This document shows positions 17,601 through 24,605 of a stretch of 64,000 bases of DNA, in pieces (the first letter of the stretch is position 1; each line of letters starts with the position of its first letter). This stretch comes from DASWED01 sp036394995 (GTDB taxonomy: Bacteria > Actinomycetota > UBA4738 > JACQTL01). Below the pieces are notes generated by a model, which worked only from the letters and a program-made list of their open reading frames with translations, was not told the origin of the DNA and made no database searches. The stretch lies in contig DASWED010000112.1 of NCBI GenBank assembly GCA_036394995.1, positions 1 through 64,000 of the forward strand, written 5' to 3'. A program made the position numbers and the translations under genes.

Positions 17601-18330
17601 CCTGCTCGGCCTGATCGACGCGCTGGTCCGGAAGAACGTGTGGATCGTCGGCGGCGACGGGTGGGCCTACGACATCGGCTCGGGCGGCCTGGACCACGTG
17701 CTGGCGTCCGGCCAGGACGTCAACGTGCTGGTGCTGGACACCGAGGTCTACTCCAACACCGGCGGCCAGGCCTCGAAGGCCACGCCCCGCGGCGCGGCGG
17801 CGAAGTTCGCGTCGCGCGGGAAGACCACCGGGAAGAAGGACCTCGGGCTCATCGCCACCTCCTACGGCAACGTGTACGTGGCGCAGGTCGCGCTGGGCGC
17901 GAACGACATGCAGACGGTGCGGGCGTTCACCGAGGCCGAGGCCTGGCCCGGCCCGTCGCTGATCATCGCGTACAGCTCGTGTATCGCCCACGGCTACGAC
18001 ATGGCGCTGTCGATGACCCGGCAGAAGGACGCCGTCCAGGCGGGGTACTGGCCCCTGTACCGGTACCACCCGACGGCAGACCAGCCCTTCCACCTCGACA
18101 GCAAGGCGCCGGCCACGCGGCTGCGGGAGTTCGCGCTGGGCGAGGGCCGGTTCGCCATGGCCGCCCGGACGGACCCGGAGGAGTTCGAGCACCTCATGCG
18201 CCTGGCACAGGAGGACGTCGACGAACGGTGGAAGCTCTACGAGCAGCTCGCCGGGGTCACGAGGGTGGCCCCGCACCTGCCGGAACCGCCGGAGGGAAAA
18301 CCGCAGGAGTCCGGGGAGGAACCGGCATGA
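14665..18330 (+). CDS. nifJ: Pyruvate:ferredoxin (flavodoxin) oxidoreductase, homodimeric type
   Basis: Oxidises pyruvate to acetyl-CoA and CO2 with reduction of ferredoxin or flavodoxin in the cytosol. 1221 residues, the usual length of the single-chain enzyme. N-terminal YPITPASAMGELSD and TEMQSEAGAAGAVHGA (domain I); a two-cluster ferredoxin domain with CIDCGKCAIACP from residue 713 and CTGCTVCVSVCP from 769; CSGCGETPY and ATGCSSIYGG for the proximal cluster and substrate; GDGWAYDIG near 998 and EVYSNTGGQ for thiamine diphosphate. It overlaps the following gene by 4 bases. The enzyme is oxygen-sensitive in most organisms, which fits the low-oxygen theme and the boxes upstream. Confidence 0.96.
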   Translation: MTVVTRSPAAGLSSADTGQAFACLDGNEAAARVAYRLSEVIAIYPITPASAMGELSDAWAAAERPNLFGTVPQVTEMQSEAGAAGAVHGAVQRGALATTFTSSQGLLLMIPNMFKMAGELSAVVIHVAARTVATHALSIFGDQSDVMAARSTGFAMLASSSVQEAQDLALVAHDATLRTRVPFLHFFDGFRTSHEINRIALLSDDDIEAMVDREAIRAHRGRGLDPDRPVLRGSAQNPDVFFQAREAANPFHLAVPAAVQESMDRLAERTGRAYHLVDYEGDPEADRVVVVMGSGAGAVAETVEALRAEGQRVGVLTVRLFRPFPAEELIAVLPPTVRALAVLDRTKEPGAPGEPLYQDVVTALAERHMAKTSPFAQMPAVMGGRYGLSSKEFTPAMAGAVFDALGEPTPARHFTVGIVDDVTNTSLSWNPAFSTEDPRTVRAVFYGLGSDGTVSANKTSIKIIGENTGLHAQGYFVYDSKKSGSVTTSHLRFGPAPIRSTYLIDQASFVACHQFGFLEKMDVLKLAAPGATFLLNSPYGPDEVWDHLPLETQQAVLDRGLDLWVVDAVSVAREAGMAKRINTVMQSCFFALSGVLPRDEAIAEIKRAIVKAYGKRGETVVQRNHEAIDRSLDALHRVELTGRSATSTMRRRPAVPEAAPDFVQRVTARMLAGEGDLLPVSAMPPDGTFPTATAQWEKRTLAEEIPIWDPSICIDCGKCAIACPHAAIRMKVFDPADLEAAPESFQSKTFASRDLPGKLLAIQVAPDDCTGCTVCVSVCPARSKEEVRHKSINMEPIGDHLERERANFEFFLSIPEMDRTAMDPASIKGSQARQPLFEFSGACSGCGETPYLKLLSQLFGDRILVANATGCSSIYGGNLPTTPWAKDEAGRGPAWANSLFEDNAEFGLGMRLALDRQAAQARALLGRLAPRLGADDLIAAVLGEEGIGDAAVASQRERVAALKSRVEPVAAGGDEDARDLLGLIDALVRKNVWIVGGDGWAYDIGSGGLDHVLASGQDVNVLVLDTEVYSNTGGQASKATPRGAAAKFASRGKTTGKKDLGLIATSYGNVYVAQVALGANDMQTVRAFTEAEAWPGPSLIIAYSSCIAHGYDMALSMTRQKDAVQAGYWPLYRYHPTADQPFHLDSKAPATRLREFALGEGRFAMAARTDPEEFEHLMRLAQEDVDERWKLYEQLAGVTRVAPHLPEPPEGKPQESGEEPA

Positions 18331-19331
18331 CCCCCGATCTCACAGCGCGGTACCTGGGGTTGGAGCTGCGGAGCCCGTTGGTGGCCTCGGCCAGCCCGCT
18401 CACCGCCCGGCTGGATCACGTGCGCCGGCTGGAGGCCGCCGGCGCCGGCGCCATCGTGCTGCCGTCGCTGTTCGAGGAGCAGATCACGCGGGACGCCCTC
18501 GACCTGGACATGACCCTGGAGTCCGGGGCCGAGAGCTTCCCCGAGGCACTCAGCTACTTCCCGGAGGCGACCGAGTACGTGACGGTGCCGGACCAGTACC
18601 TGGACCACCTCCAAGCGGCGAAGGGGGCGTCCGGCGTCCCCGTGATCGCCAGCCTGAACGGCTCGTCCCGCGGGGGATGGGTGCAGTGGGCGCACCGGCT
18701 CCAGGAGGCGGGCGCGGACGCCCTGGAGCTGAACGTGTACACGGTGGCCGCCGACCCCGGGATGTCCGGCCGAACCGTGGAGGACCGGGTCGTGGAGTTG
18801 GTGGAGAGCGTGCGCGAAGCGGTGCGCATCCCGCTCGCGGTGAAGCTGGGGCCGTTCTACAGCTCGATGCCGGAGATGGCCCGGCGCGTGGTGGAGGCCG
18901 GCGCCGACGGCCTGGTGCTGTTCAACCGGTTCTACCAGCCGGACTTCGACCTCGAGACGCTGGAGGTCGTCCCCCGCCTCGTGCTCTCGAGCTCGGACGA
19001 GCTCCGCCTGCCGCTGCGGTGGATCGCGATCCTCCACGGACAGGTGGAGTGCTCGCTGGCGGCCACCACCGGCGTCCATACCGCGGAGGACGCAGTGAAG
19101 GTGATCCTGGCCGGGGCGAACGTGGCGATGCTGACCTCCGCGCTCCTCCTTCACGGCCCCGAGCACCTCGCCACGGTCGAGACCGACCTGGTCCGGTGGA
19201 TGTCCGAGCACGAGTACGAATCGGTCGAGCAGCTCCGAGGCTCCATGAGCCAGCGGGCCGTCCCCGACCCCGAAGCCTTCGAGCGCGCGAACTACCTCCG
19301 CATGCTCACCAGCTACCCGGCCCCCGACTGA
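18327..19331 (+). CDS. Dihydroorotate dehydrogenase-like flavoprotein paired with nifJ
   Basis: 334 residues of the class 1 dihydroorotate-dehydrogenase/FMN TIM-barrel family: LGLELRSPLVASASPLT at the start, ALELNVYTV, IPLAVKLGPFYS, DGLVLFNRFYQPD and the phosphate-binding end GVHTAEDAVKVILAGANV. The start overlaps the nifJ stop (ATGA) behind GGGGAGGA, so translation is coupled. Orotate synthesis seems unlikely; similar genes accompany nifJ in other genomes and may supply or take electrons or act on a pyrimidine or amino-acid substrate. The role is inferred from context only. Confidence 0.82.
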   Translation: MTPDLTARYLGLELRSPLVASASPLTARLDHVRRLEAAGAGAIVLPSLFEEQITRDALDLDMTLESGAESFPEALSYFPEATEYVTVPDQYLDHLQAAKGASGVPVIASLNGSSRGGWVQWAHRLQEAGADALELNVYTVAADPGMSGRTVEDRVVELVESVREAVRIPLAVKLGPFYSSMPEMARRVVEAGADGLVLFNRFYQPDFDLETLEVVPRLVLSSSDELRLPLRWIAILHGQVECSLAATTGVHTAEDAVKVILAGANVAMLTSALLLHGPEHLATVETDLVRWMSEHEYESVEQLRGSMSQRAVPDPEAFERANYLRMLTSYPAPD

Positions 19332-19560
19332 CCAGCACAGCTCCTGCCGACGCGGGAGGGGCCCCTCGTGGAATTGCTACCCCAGCTGGCCATGGCGAGA
19401 ACACGGGAAGACGCGTCGTCACTCCGCCCTTCTCATGGCTGCCTCCCGGGTGGTCGGTGTCAGGGAAGACCCTCGAACGTGGGCCTCTGCGCAGCACCGG
19501 TTGGACTCCCGGTCGTTCCCCTGGCCCCGAGCTTCCCCATGGCCGGATGCCACGTGCGAT

Positions 19561-20301
19561 TCAGCGCCGCGCGAGTCGCCGGGCCGAGATGGCGATGAGG
19601 ACCGGAGTGCTCCCCATGGTGATGCCGAAGGCGTGCCAGGGGACGCCGGAATGCTGGGGCCGAACGAGGTCCGCCACGCTGGCCGCGAGCGCCGTAGGGG
19701 ACCAGGACGAGAGTGAGTGGATACTGCCCAGGAACACGAGGGCCAGGAGGCTGATCAGGCTCGCCCCGGCGACTGCGGGCACACTGCGAGCGACGCTGGC
19801 CCAGGCAGCGACGAGGCTGACGCAGAAGCACACCCAGAGGACTTCGAGCCCGTACCCCGCGGCAAGCGCGCCGGCGCGCGGCGGGCCGATGAGTGCGGAA
19901 GTCTGATACCAGGCACACAGGACCCCGAGCCCGAGTGAGAGCGTCGCGGCGAGGGATACGGCCACGTATCGGGGCACGACCAGTACGAAGGGGCGACGCA
20001 CCCTGCTGCGGTAGAACGCCGCGAGGCTCGGACGGGCGTCGATGGTGAGGCTCGCCGCCGCCACCACGACGATCACGAGCGTGCCGAGTTGCGCGGCGTT
20101 CGCGCCGAAACCTGCAATCGCGTCGGCCGGGGTCGGTGGAGGCGCGATCACCCGCAGGCTACCCGAGGCATGCTTCGCCAGCTCGGGGAGGTTGTGGGTG
20201 AGGATCGGGATGCCGAGCCCGAGGAGAACGAACGGGACGACCAAAGCGATGAGTCGCCGGGTGCGCCAGAGCCGCACGGCCTCGAGATGCCAGGGGCTCA
20301 C
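19561..20301 (-). CDS. ABC transporter permease (ABC-2 type)
   Basis: 246 residues with about six hydrophobic segments and no signal peptide, matching a short ABC-2-type export permease. GTG start overlaps the ATPase stop (GTGA), so the two are coupled. The first segment follows LWRTRRLIALVVPFVLLG; the large loop after it contains PPPTPADAIAGFG. Exported compound unknown. The 229 bp downstream to the dehydrogenase gene show no gene. Confidence 0.75.
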   Translation of the reverse strand: MSPWHLEAVRLWRTRRLIALVVPFVLLGLGIPILTHNLPELAKHASGSLRVIAPPPTPADAIAGFGANAAQLGTLVIVVVAAASLTIDARPSLAAFYRSRVRRPFVLVVPRYVAVSLAATLSLGLGVLCAWYQTSALIGPPRAGALAAGYGLEVLWVCFCVSLVAAWASVARSVPAVAGASLISLLALVFLGSIHSLSSWSPTALAASVADLVRPQHSGVPWHAFGITMGSTPVLIAISARRLARR

Positions 20302-21215
20302 GGAATCCCGCCTCCTTGGCCGGCGTGCCCGGCGGTGAGCGAGAGAAAGACCTCCTCGAGGCCCGGACGCTCTGGCGAGATCGAGACCACCCGAGCGCCG
20401 CAGCCGGCGAGCAGGCCGGCCAGGTGCGCCTCGACCTCGTCGGGATCTGCGGCAGAGAATTCCAGCTCTCCGGGAGCGCGCTCGTCGACCGAGGACACCC
20501 ATGGAGCGGCTCCGAGGGCTGCGAGGGTCCGCTCCGCCGGTGGGCGGACGACCAGTTGCCAACGGGACCTCGCTGCGCCGGCGAGCAGATCGGCGAGCGG
20601 TCCCTGGTAGAGAAGCCTGCCGCTGGCGAGGATTCCGACGTGACCGCAGATCGCCTCGACCTCGCCGAGATCCTGGCTCGAGAGCATCACGGTCGTGGCG
20701 GGGGCGAGACGGGCGAGCAGGCGGAGCACGTCGGCGCGCCCGGCGGGGTCCAACGTGGAGGCCGGCTCGTCGATGAGGAGGACCTCCGGTTCGGCGACGA
20801 GGCCGGCGGCGATGTTGAGCCGGGTCGTCATCCCCCGGGAGAACCCGCCGACCCGGCGACCGGCGACCTCGGCGAGACCGACCCGGTCCAGGATCTGATC
20901 CAGCTCCTGGCGGGGCCGGCGGCGTCCCAGCAGGCCCAGGGCCACCTCGAGGACCTCGAGCGCGCTCAGCCACGGTTCGAACTCGGCGACATCGGGGCAG
21001 TACGAGATCGCCGCGCGCGGAACGCCGAGGTGAACCTCCCCGGCGCTCGGACGCCGGAGGCCGGCAAGGATCTCGAGGAGCGTGGTCTTGCCCGAGCCGT
21101 TTGGTCCGATCAAGCCGTAGAGAGCCCCGGCGGGCACTTCGAGGTCCACGCCCCGGAGCGCGGTCAGCGCACCGTATGACTTGGCGATCCCGACGGTGCG
21201 CAGGGCGGCGCTCAG
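20298..21215 (-). CDS. ABC transporter ATP-binding protein
   Basis: Cytoplasmic ATPase of a drug- or lipid-type exporter. Walker A GLIGPNGSGKTTLLE, signature segment GGFSRGMTTRLNIA (a variant of LSGGQ), Walker B EVLLIDEPASTLDP and a switch-region Gln (SSQDLGEVE). The start is uncertain. Family alignment favours the CTG at 21215, which overlaps the stop of the preceding gene (CTGA) and puts 10-11 residues before GIAKSYG; the nearest conventional start in frame is an ATG at 21284, inside that gene. Second gene of a three-gene exporter operon. Confidence 0.85.
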   Translation of the reverse strand: MSAALRTVGIAKSYGALTALRGVDLEVPAGALYGLIGPNGSGKTTLLEILAGLRRPSAGEVHLGVPRAAISYCPDVAEFEPWLSALEVLEVALGLLGRRRPRQELDQILDRVGLAEVAGRRVGGFSRGMTTRLNIAAGLVAEPEVLLIDEPASTLDPAGRADVLRLLARLAPATTVMLSSQDLGEVEAICGHVGILASGRLLYQGPLADLLAGAARSRWQLVVRPPAERTLAALGAAPWVSSVDERAPGELEFSAADPDEVEAHLAGLLAGCGARVVSISPERPGLEEVFLSLTAGHAGQGGGIP

Positions 21216-21397
21216 CGGACCCTGCCGACGGTCAGATAGATGATGCCGCCGAGGGGGATCGAGATGAACGAGACGATCAGCCATCCCCACTTGGGCAGGT
21301 AGCGCACCTCTTCGGCCCGCGCCAGGTCGACCAGGCACACGACCTCGAAGCCGATCGCCACCAGGAGGACGAGGATCGGCGCAAGCACCCCATTCAT
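21212..21397 (-). CDS. Small membrane protein with PLDc_N-type domain
   Basis: About 61 residues: two transmembrane segments separated by a short loop containing EEVRYLPKWGW, then GGIIYLTVGR. This is the phospholipase D nuclease N-terminal (PLDc_N) pattern found as a standalone small protein near ABC exporters in Gram-positive bacteria. A GTG at 21406 would add three residues; I prefer the ATG at 21397, which overlaps the stop of a short leader frame (ATGA). First structural gene of the exporter operon. Confidence 0.7.
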   Translation of the reverse strand: MNGVLAPILVLLVAIGFEVVCLVDLARAEEVRYLPKWGWLIVSFISIPLGGIIYLTVGRVR

Positions 21398-21432
21398 CGA
21401 GCGCACCCTGGAGAGGTCCGACTCTCTGCCAT
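21394..21432 (-). CDS. Possible 12-residue leader peptide coupled to the exporter operon
   Basis: The minus strand has AAAGGAGG about 5 nt before an ATG at 21432. The frame encodes MAESRTSPGCAR and stops at TGA overlapping the ATG of the PLDc_N gene. The exporter gene itself has no comparable ribosome site, so translational coupling is plausible. No attenuator hairpin is evident. Could be chance. Confidence 0.35.
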   Translation of the reverse strand: MAESRTSPGCAR

Positions 21433-21455
21433 CCCAGCCTCCTTTGCTTCACCAC

Positions 21456-21492
21456 TCACACAGATGTGAACGTTAGCACTCCTGTGAGCGTT
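21456..21492. promoter_or_regulatory. Putative operator between exporter operon and its regulator
   Basis: TCACA-N4-TGTGA (21456-21469) is a perfect inverted repeat. TGTGAACGTT at 21465-21474 recurs as TGTGAGCGTT at 21483-21492, 18 bp on, so at least three half-sites lie in the divergent promoter region. The winged-helix protein at 21510 is the natural candidate to bind here. Confidence 0.5.
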
Positions 21493-21496
21493 GGGC

Positions 21497-21502
21497 TAGG
21501 CT
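21497..21502 (+). promoter_or_regulatory. Putative -10 TAGGCT of a leaderless regulator gene
   Basis: TAGGCT ends 7 nt before the ATG at 21510. No ribosome site lies between them, so transcription probably begins at or next to the start codon. The second TGTGAGCGTT half-site abuts this hexamer, a position suited to repression. Confidence 0.45.
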
Positions 21503-21509
21503 GGCGCAT

Positions 21510-22103
21510 ATGACAAGAGCAGATCTCCTGCTGCACCCGGTGCGGCTGCGCATCCTCAAGGCGTTCCTGGGCGACCGGGCGCTCACCACCACACAGCTCG
21601 CCGCTGAGCTCGACGACGTCCCCACCGGGAGCCTCTACCGTCACGTTGCCCTCCTCACGAAGGCGGGAGTGCTGCAGGTGGTGGCCGAGCGCCGCGTGCG
21701 CGGCGCCGTCGAACGCACGTACACCCTCCGGCTCCTCGCCGCGCAGATCCAACCGGGCGAGATCGCAGCCATGACACCCGATGACCACTCTCGGGCCTTC
21801 ATGGCCTACGTTGCCGGGCTGCTGGTCGACTTCGACCGTTATCTCGCGGCCGGTCCTCCGGATCCGAATCGCGACGGCGCCGTCTATCAGATGGCCGCCA
21901 TGTGGCTCACCGAGACCGAGTTCGCGGACTTCCTCCGAGACCTTCGCAGCGTCGCCCTGCCCCGGCTCGCCAATGCCCCAGGCAAAGGGCGTCGGCGGCG
22001 ATTGCTGTACACCGTTCTTCTGCCCGCGCCCGAGCAGCCGTCAGATGGCGACGGGCCGATGCCGAGGACGCGACGTCGGAGAACTCGAGGCACGAGCTCG
22101 TGA
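21510..22103 (+). CDS. Winged helix-turn-helix transcriptional regulator (ArsR-like)
   Basis: 197 residues. The first 80 or so form a winged HTH: LLLHPVRLRILKAFLGDR, then LTTTQLAAELDDVPTGSLYRH as the HTH and a basic wing (AERRVRGAVERTY). The rest is helical with a basic C-terminal tail. Such proteins usually regulate the adjacent ABC exporter, which is transcribed divergently from a shared 77-bp region containing half-site repeats. Ligand unknown. Confidence 0.8.
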   Translation: MTRADLLLHPVRLRILKAFLGDRALTTTQLAAELDDVPTGSLYRHVALLTKAGVLQVVAERRVRGAVERTYTLRLLAAQIQPGEIAAMTPDDHSRAFMAYVAGLLVDFDRYLAAGPPDPNRDGAVYQMAAMWLTETEFADFLRDLRSVALPRLANAPGKGRRRRLLYTVLLPAPEQPSDGDGPMPRTRRRRTRGTSS

Positions 22104-22230
22104 ATGCGGGCACCGAGTTCCGTCTGGCGAACTCGTGCATTCGCTTCACGACCTCTTGAGTCGCTGGTTCGCCGCTATCGCCCGACCCCCGGCGCCCCAG
22201 CGGATCCGGCATCCGCACATGGGCCCCGAG

Positions 22231-24462
22231 CTACTTCCGGTCCTCCCTGCTTGCCACCGGGCCCTTCTTCCGGCGGCCCGCACCGAACGCGATCAACGCC
22301 GCACCGAGGAGGAGGAATCCGGATACGGCACGCATCAGCATGCTCCCTCCGCGCTTGACGTTGTCGTAGTGACTTGCGAACAAGTCGTAGAACAGGAATG
22401 CGAACCCCAGCAGGCTCCCATATGCGACGAGGGCGGAGGTGAAGAAGACCCTCGATGCCAGGTTACGGACCTGGAAGAAGAGGGACGCCGCCGCCGCGAC
22501 GGCCACGATCACGGGCACGACGAAGAACCAGCCGCCTCCTTGATTGACGGCGTCGTGCATGAAGCCCGCGGCGATCATGAACACCGCTCCCACCACTGCG
22601 ATCCCCCGGGAAGCTGGCGTGAATTCAGGTGTCACGCCACGCCGCGGTTCCAGCGCCCGGAGCCGATAGAAAGAGATGGTGGAAGCCGAGAGCACGAGAC
22701 TTGCCCCGATCAGGCCGACCAGCGATCCCCAGCCCGGGTCGGCGTTTGACATCGCCGTGTAGCCAACGAGGCCCGAGAGGTAGGTGGCGACCTGTTCCAG
22801 TCCCACGCCTGCGAGCAAGCCCATCAGGAGGACGGACTCCCTCGTTGCGCGGGCGAATAGCATGGCGCCACCAACCAGAGCGATGATCCATGCCGCCGCC
22901 TGATCAACGAGAAGCAATGGCACGTCCTTGGAGGCGATGACGTGCCCTTCAATCCGGGCAAGAGGGGCGAGATAGCCGACGAGTAGCAGGCCGCCACCTA
23001 TCAATGCCATGGCGGCGAGCTTCGCTGTCGGCGTCGTGGCGGGTCGATGCTCGCTGGCTGGGCGCGCGACCTCGGCGGCCTCTCGCTCGGCGGCCTCCAG
23101 CGCGGCGGTCTCCCGTTCGGCGGCCTCCAGCGCGGCGGTCTCCCGCTCGGCGGCCTCCCGCTTGCTTGCCTCCCGCACAACCCGTTCCGCGGCCTCCCGC
23201 TCCGCGGCCTCCCGCTCCTCCCGCTCAACCCGCGCGGCGGCCTCCCGCTCCGCGGCCTCCCGCTCAACCCGCTCTGCGGCCTCCCGCGCGGCGGCCTCCC
23301 GCGCGGCGGTGGCAGCCTCTTCCGGCACAGCGGCGCCGGGGGCGGGGAGTCTCATCCTGAACACACGGCCGTCCGGGGAACGCATGTGCAGGACCGGCGT
23401 GGCCCATTCGACTTCGTTCCCGCGGGCGAAGATGGCGCGGCGCGATTCCGCCAGGGCGGCATCGATGGGATAGCCGTCCGCGACGGCGCCGTAGAACTCG
23501 TGCGCGAACGTGATCGCGGCCTTGTCGGAGATCTCGAACTGCATGGCGATGGTCGCCGGGATCCCTTGCTGGAGGAGGCTCTGCGCGGCACCGGCGAACG
23601 GGTCGCTCGGCGAGCTCCGAGCGCCCTCGCACGCGTTCAGGATCACCAGTCGGAGCGATCGATGCCCGCTCAGCATCACCCCGAGATCCTGCCCGGAGAC
23701 CAGCCGTCCCTTGCCGGTCTCATCCTCCAGGAGCAGGGCGCCGTCCTGGGCCTGCTCGTCGAACCCGCCATGCCCGACGAAGTGGAAGATGTGGTACTGG
23801 CCGAGGCGGAGGGGCCGCTGCAGGGCCGACAGCGTGGCGCGCTCCAACTGCGTGAGGACGACAAGGCCCCGGTCCATCAAGTCTCGCAGGGCGTCGTTCA
23901 GTCGAGCCCATTCCTCGGACACGGCGAGCTGCGGATGGTCCGTCGGGCTCGAGATCATCACCAGGACGTGGAGCGGCAGACTGACCGTGAGTGGTCGCAC
24001 CGCCGACGGGAGGTCCAGATAGCGGACCACCGGAGTGTCCGAAGACAGGCTCAGGAACTGGTTGGTGCTCGAGCTGTACAGGTACTCCCACGGCAGGTCG
24101 GCAAGCTCGGGCGCATCCGCGAGCCGCAGGCGGATCCGGAGCCCAGCCTCCTTGCGATAGGCCTCGTTCAGGCTGCTCTGCAGGGCTCCCTGGATCGTCC
24201 CGCCGAACACAGCGTCGAACAGGCGGCCGCCGAACGATCGGACGAGCTGCCGTTCAGGGGTCTCGAGTCGCCTGATGTCCCGTCGGAGCTCCCCCACCGT
24301 CCGGGTGATGCGCAGCACCATGTTCTCGAGCTCCAGCCGTGAGAAGGGAAGGTCGAACTCCCGTACCGCCTGGCCGGCCGGGGAGTCCAAGACCTTGGCG
24401 CGGTACCGATCACCCGAGGCTTCGATGAGAACGTCGAAGTCCAGGTACCTTCGGGGCACCAC
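22231..24462 (-). CDS. CHAT-domain (caspase-like) protease with coiled coil and multi-pass membrane domain
   Basis: 743 residues. The CHAT domain covers about 80-370 with catalytic His231 (HFVGHGGFD) and Cys278 (ILNACEGARS). Residues about 381-465 are an Ala/Glu/Arg repeat (EREAAERE type), a long charged coiled coil or single alpha helix. From about 483 onward there are 6-7 hydrophobic segments. CHAT proteases are clan CD cysteine peptidases, several of which act in cell-death or defence systems, but many have no known role. GGAGGGAGG lies just before two tandem GTG codons (24462 and 24459); either could start. The neighbouring minus-strand RTX protein could be a partner, but there is no direct evidence. 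Confidence 0.82.
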   Translation of the reverse strand: MVPRRYLDFDVLIEASGDRYRAKVLDSPAGQAVREFDLPFSRLELENMVLRITRTVGELRRDIRRLETPERQLVRSFGGRLFDAVFGGTIQGALQSSLNEAYRKEAGLRIRLRLADAPELADLPWEYLYSSSTNQFLSLSSDTPVVRYLDLPSAVRPLTVSLPLHVLVMISSPTDHPQLAVSEEWARLNDALRDLMDRGLVVLTQLERATLSALQRPLRLGQYHIFHFVGHGGFDEQAQDGALLLEDETGKGRLVSGQDLGVMLSGHRSLRLVILNACEGARSSPSDPFAGAAQSLLQQGIPATIAMQFEISDKAAITFAHEFYGAVADGYPIDAALAESRRAIFARGNEVEWATPVLHMRSPDGRVFRMRLPAPGAAVPEEAATAAREAAAREAAERVEREAAEREAAARVEREEREAAEREAAERVVREASKREAAERETAALEAAERETAALEAAEREAAEVARPASEHRPATTPTAKLAAMALIGGGLLLVGYLAPLARIEGHVIASKDVPLLLVDQAAAWIIALVGGAMLFARATRESVLLMGLLAGVGLEQVATYLSGLVGYTAMSNADPGWGSLVGLIGASLVLSASTISFYRLRALEPRRGVTPEFTPASRGIAVVGAVFMIAAGFMHDAVNQGGGWFFVVPVIVAVAAAASLFFQVRNLASRVFFTSALVAYGSLLGFAFLFYDLFASHYDNVKRGGSMLMRAVSGFLLLGAALIAFGAGRRKKGPVASREDRK
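23059..23318 (-). repeat. Low-complexity repeat encoding the Ala/Glu/Arg coiled coil
   Basis: About 260 bp of imperfect GC-rich repeats (GCGGCCTCCCGCTC-type units on the plus strand) lie inside the CHAT gene and encode the EREAAERE helix. Near-identical units, such as the doubled block around 23092-23150, show recent in-frame duplication, so copy number may vary between strains. Confidence 0.7.
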
Positions 24463-24605
24463 TTACCTCCCTCCAACGGGGCCCAAAGGTACACCTCGAC
24501 CCAATCGTTGGGAATAGGCCATATCGGTGATACCAGTGCGATGCGGCCGTCTCCGCGTTCCCGTCCTTCTAGCCCCCATCCGGTTCGAGGCGACGGTCCT
24601 CCGGA

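Noticed and set aside
19332..19560. Possible small gene or RNA after the dehydrogenase-like gene
   Set aside because: No frame with a ribosome site and no clear hairpin; left as intergenic.
23059..23318. Regular short repeats that could be taken for a CRISPR array
   Set aside because: Units are imperfect, have no spacers, and encode the coiled coil of an intact gene in frame. No cas genes are present.
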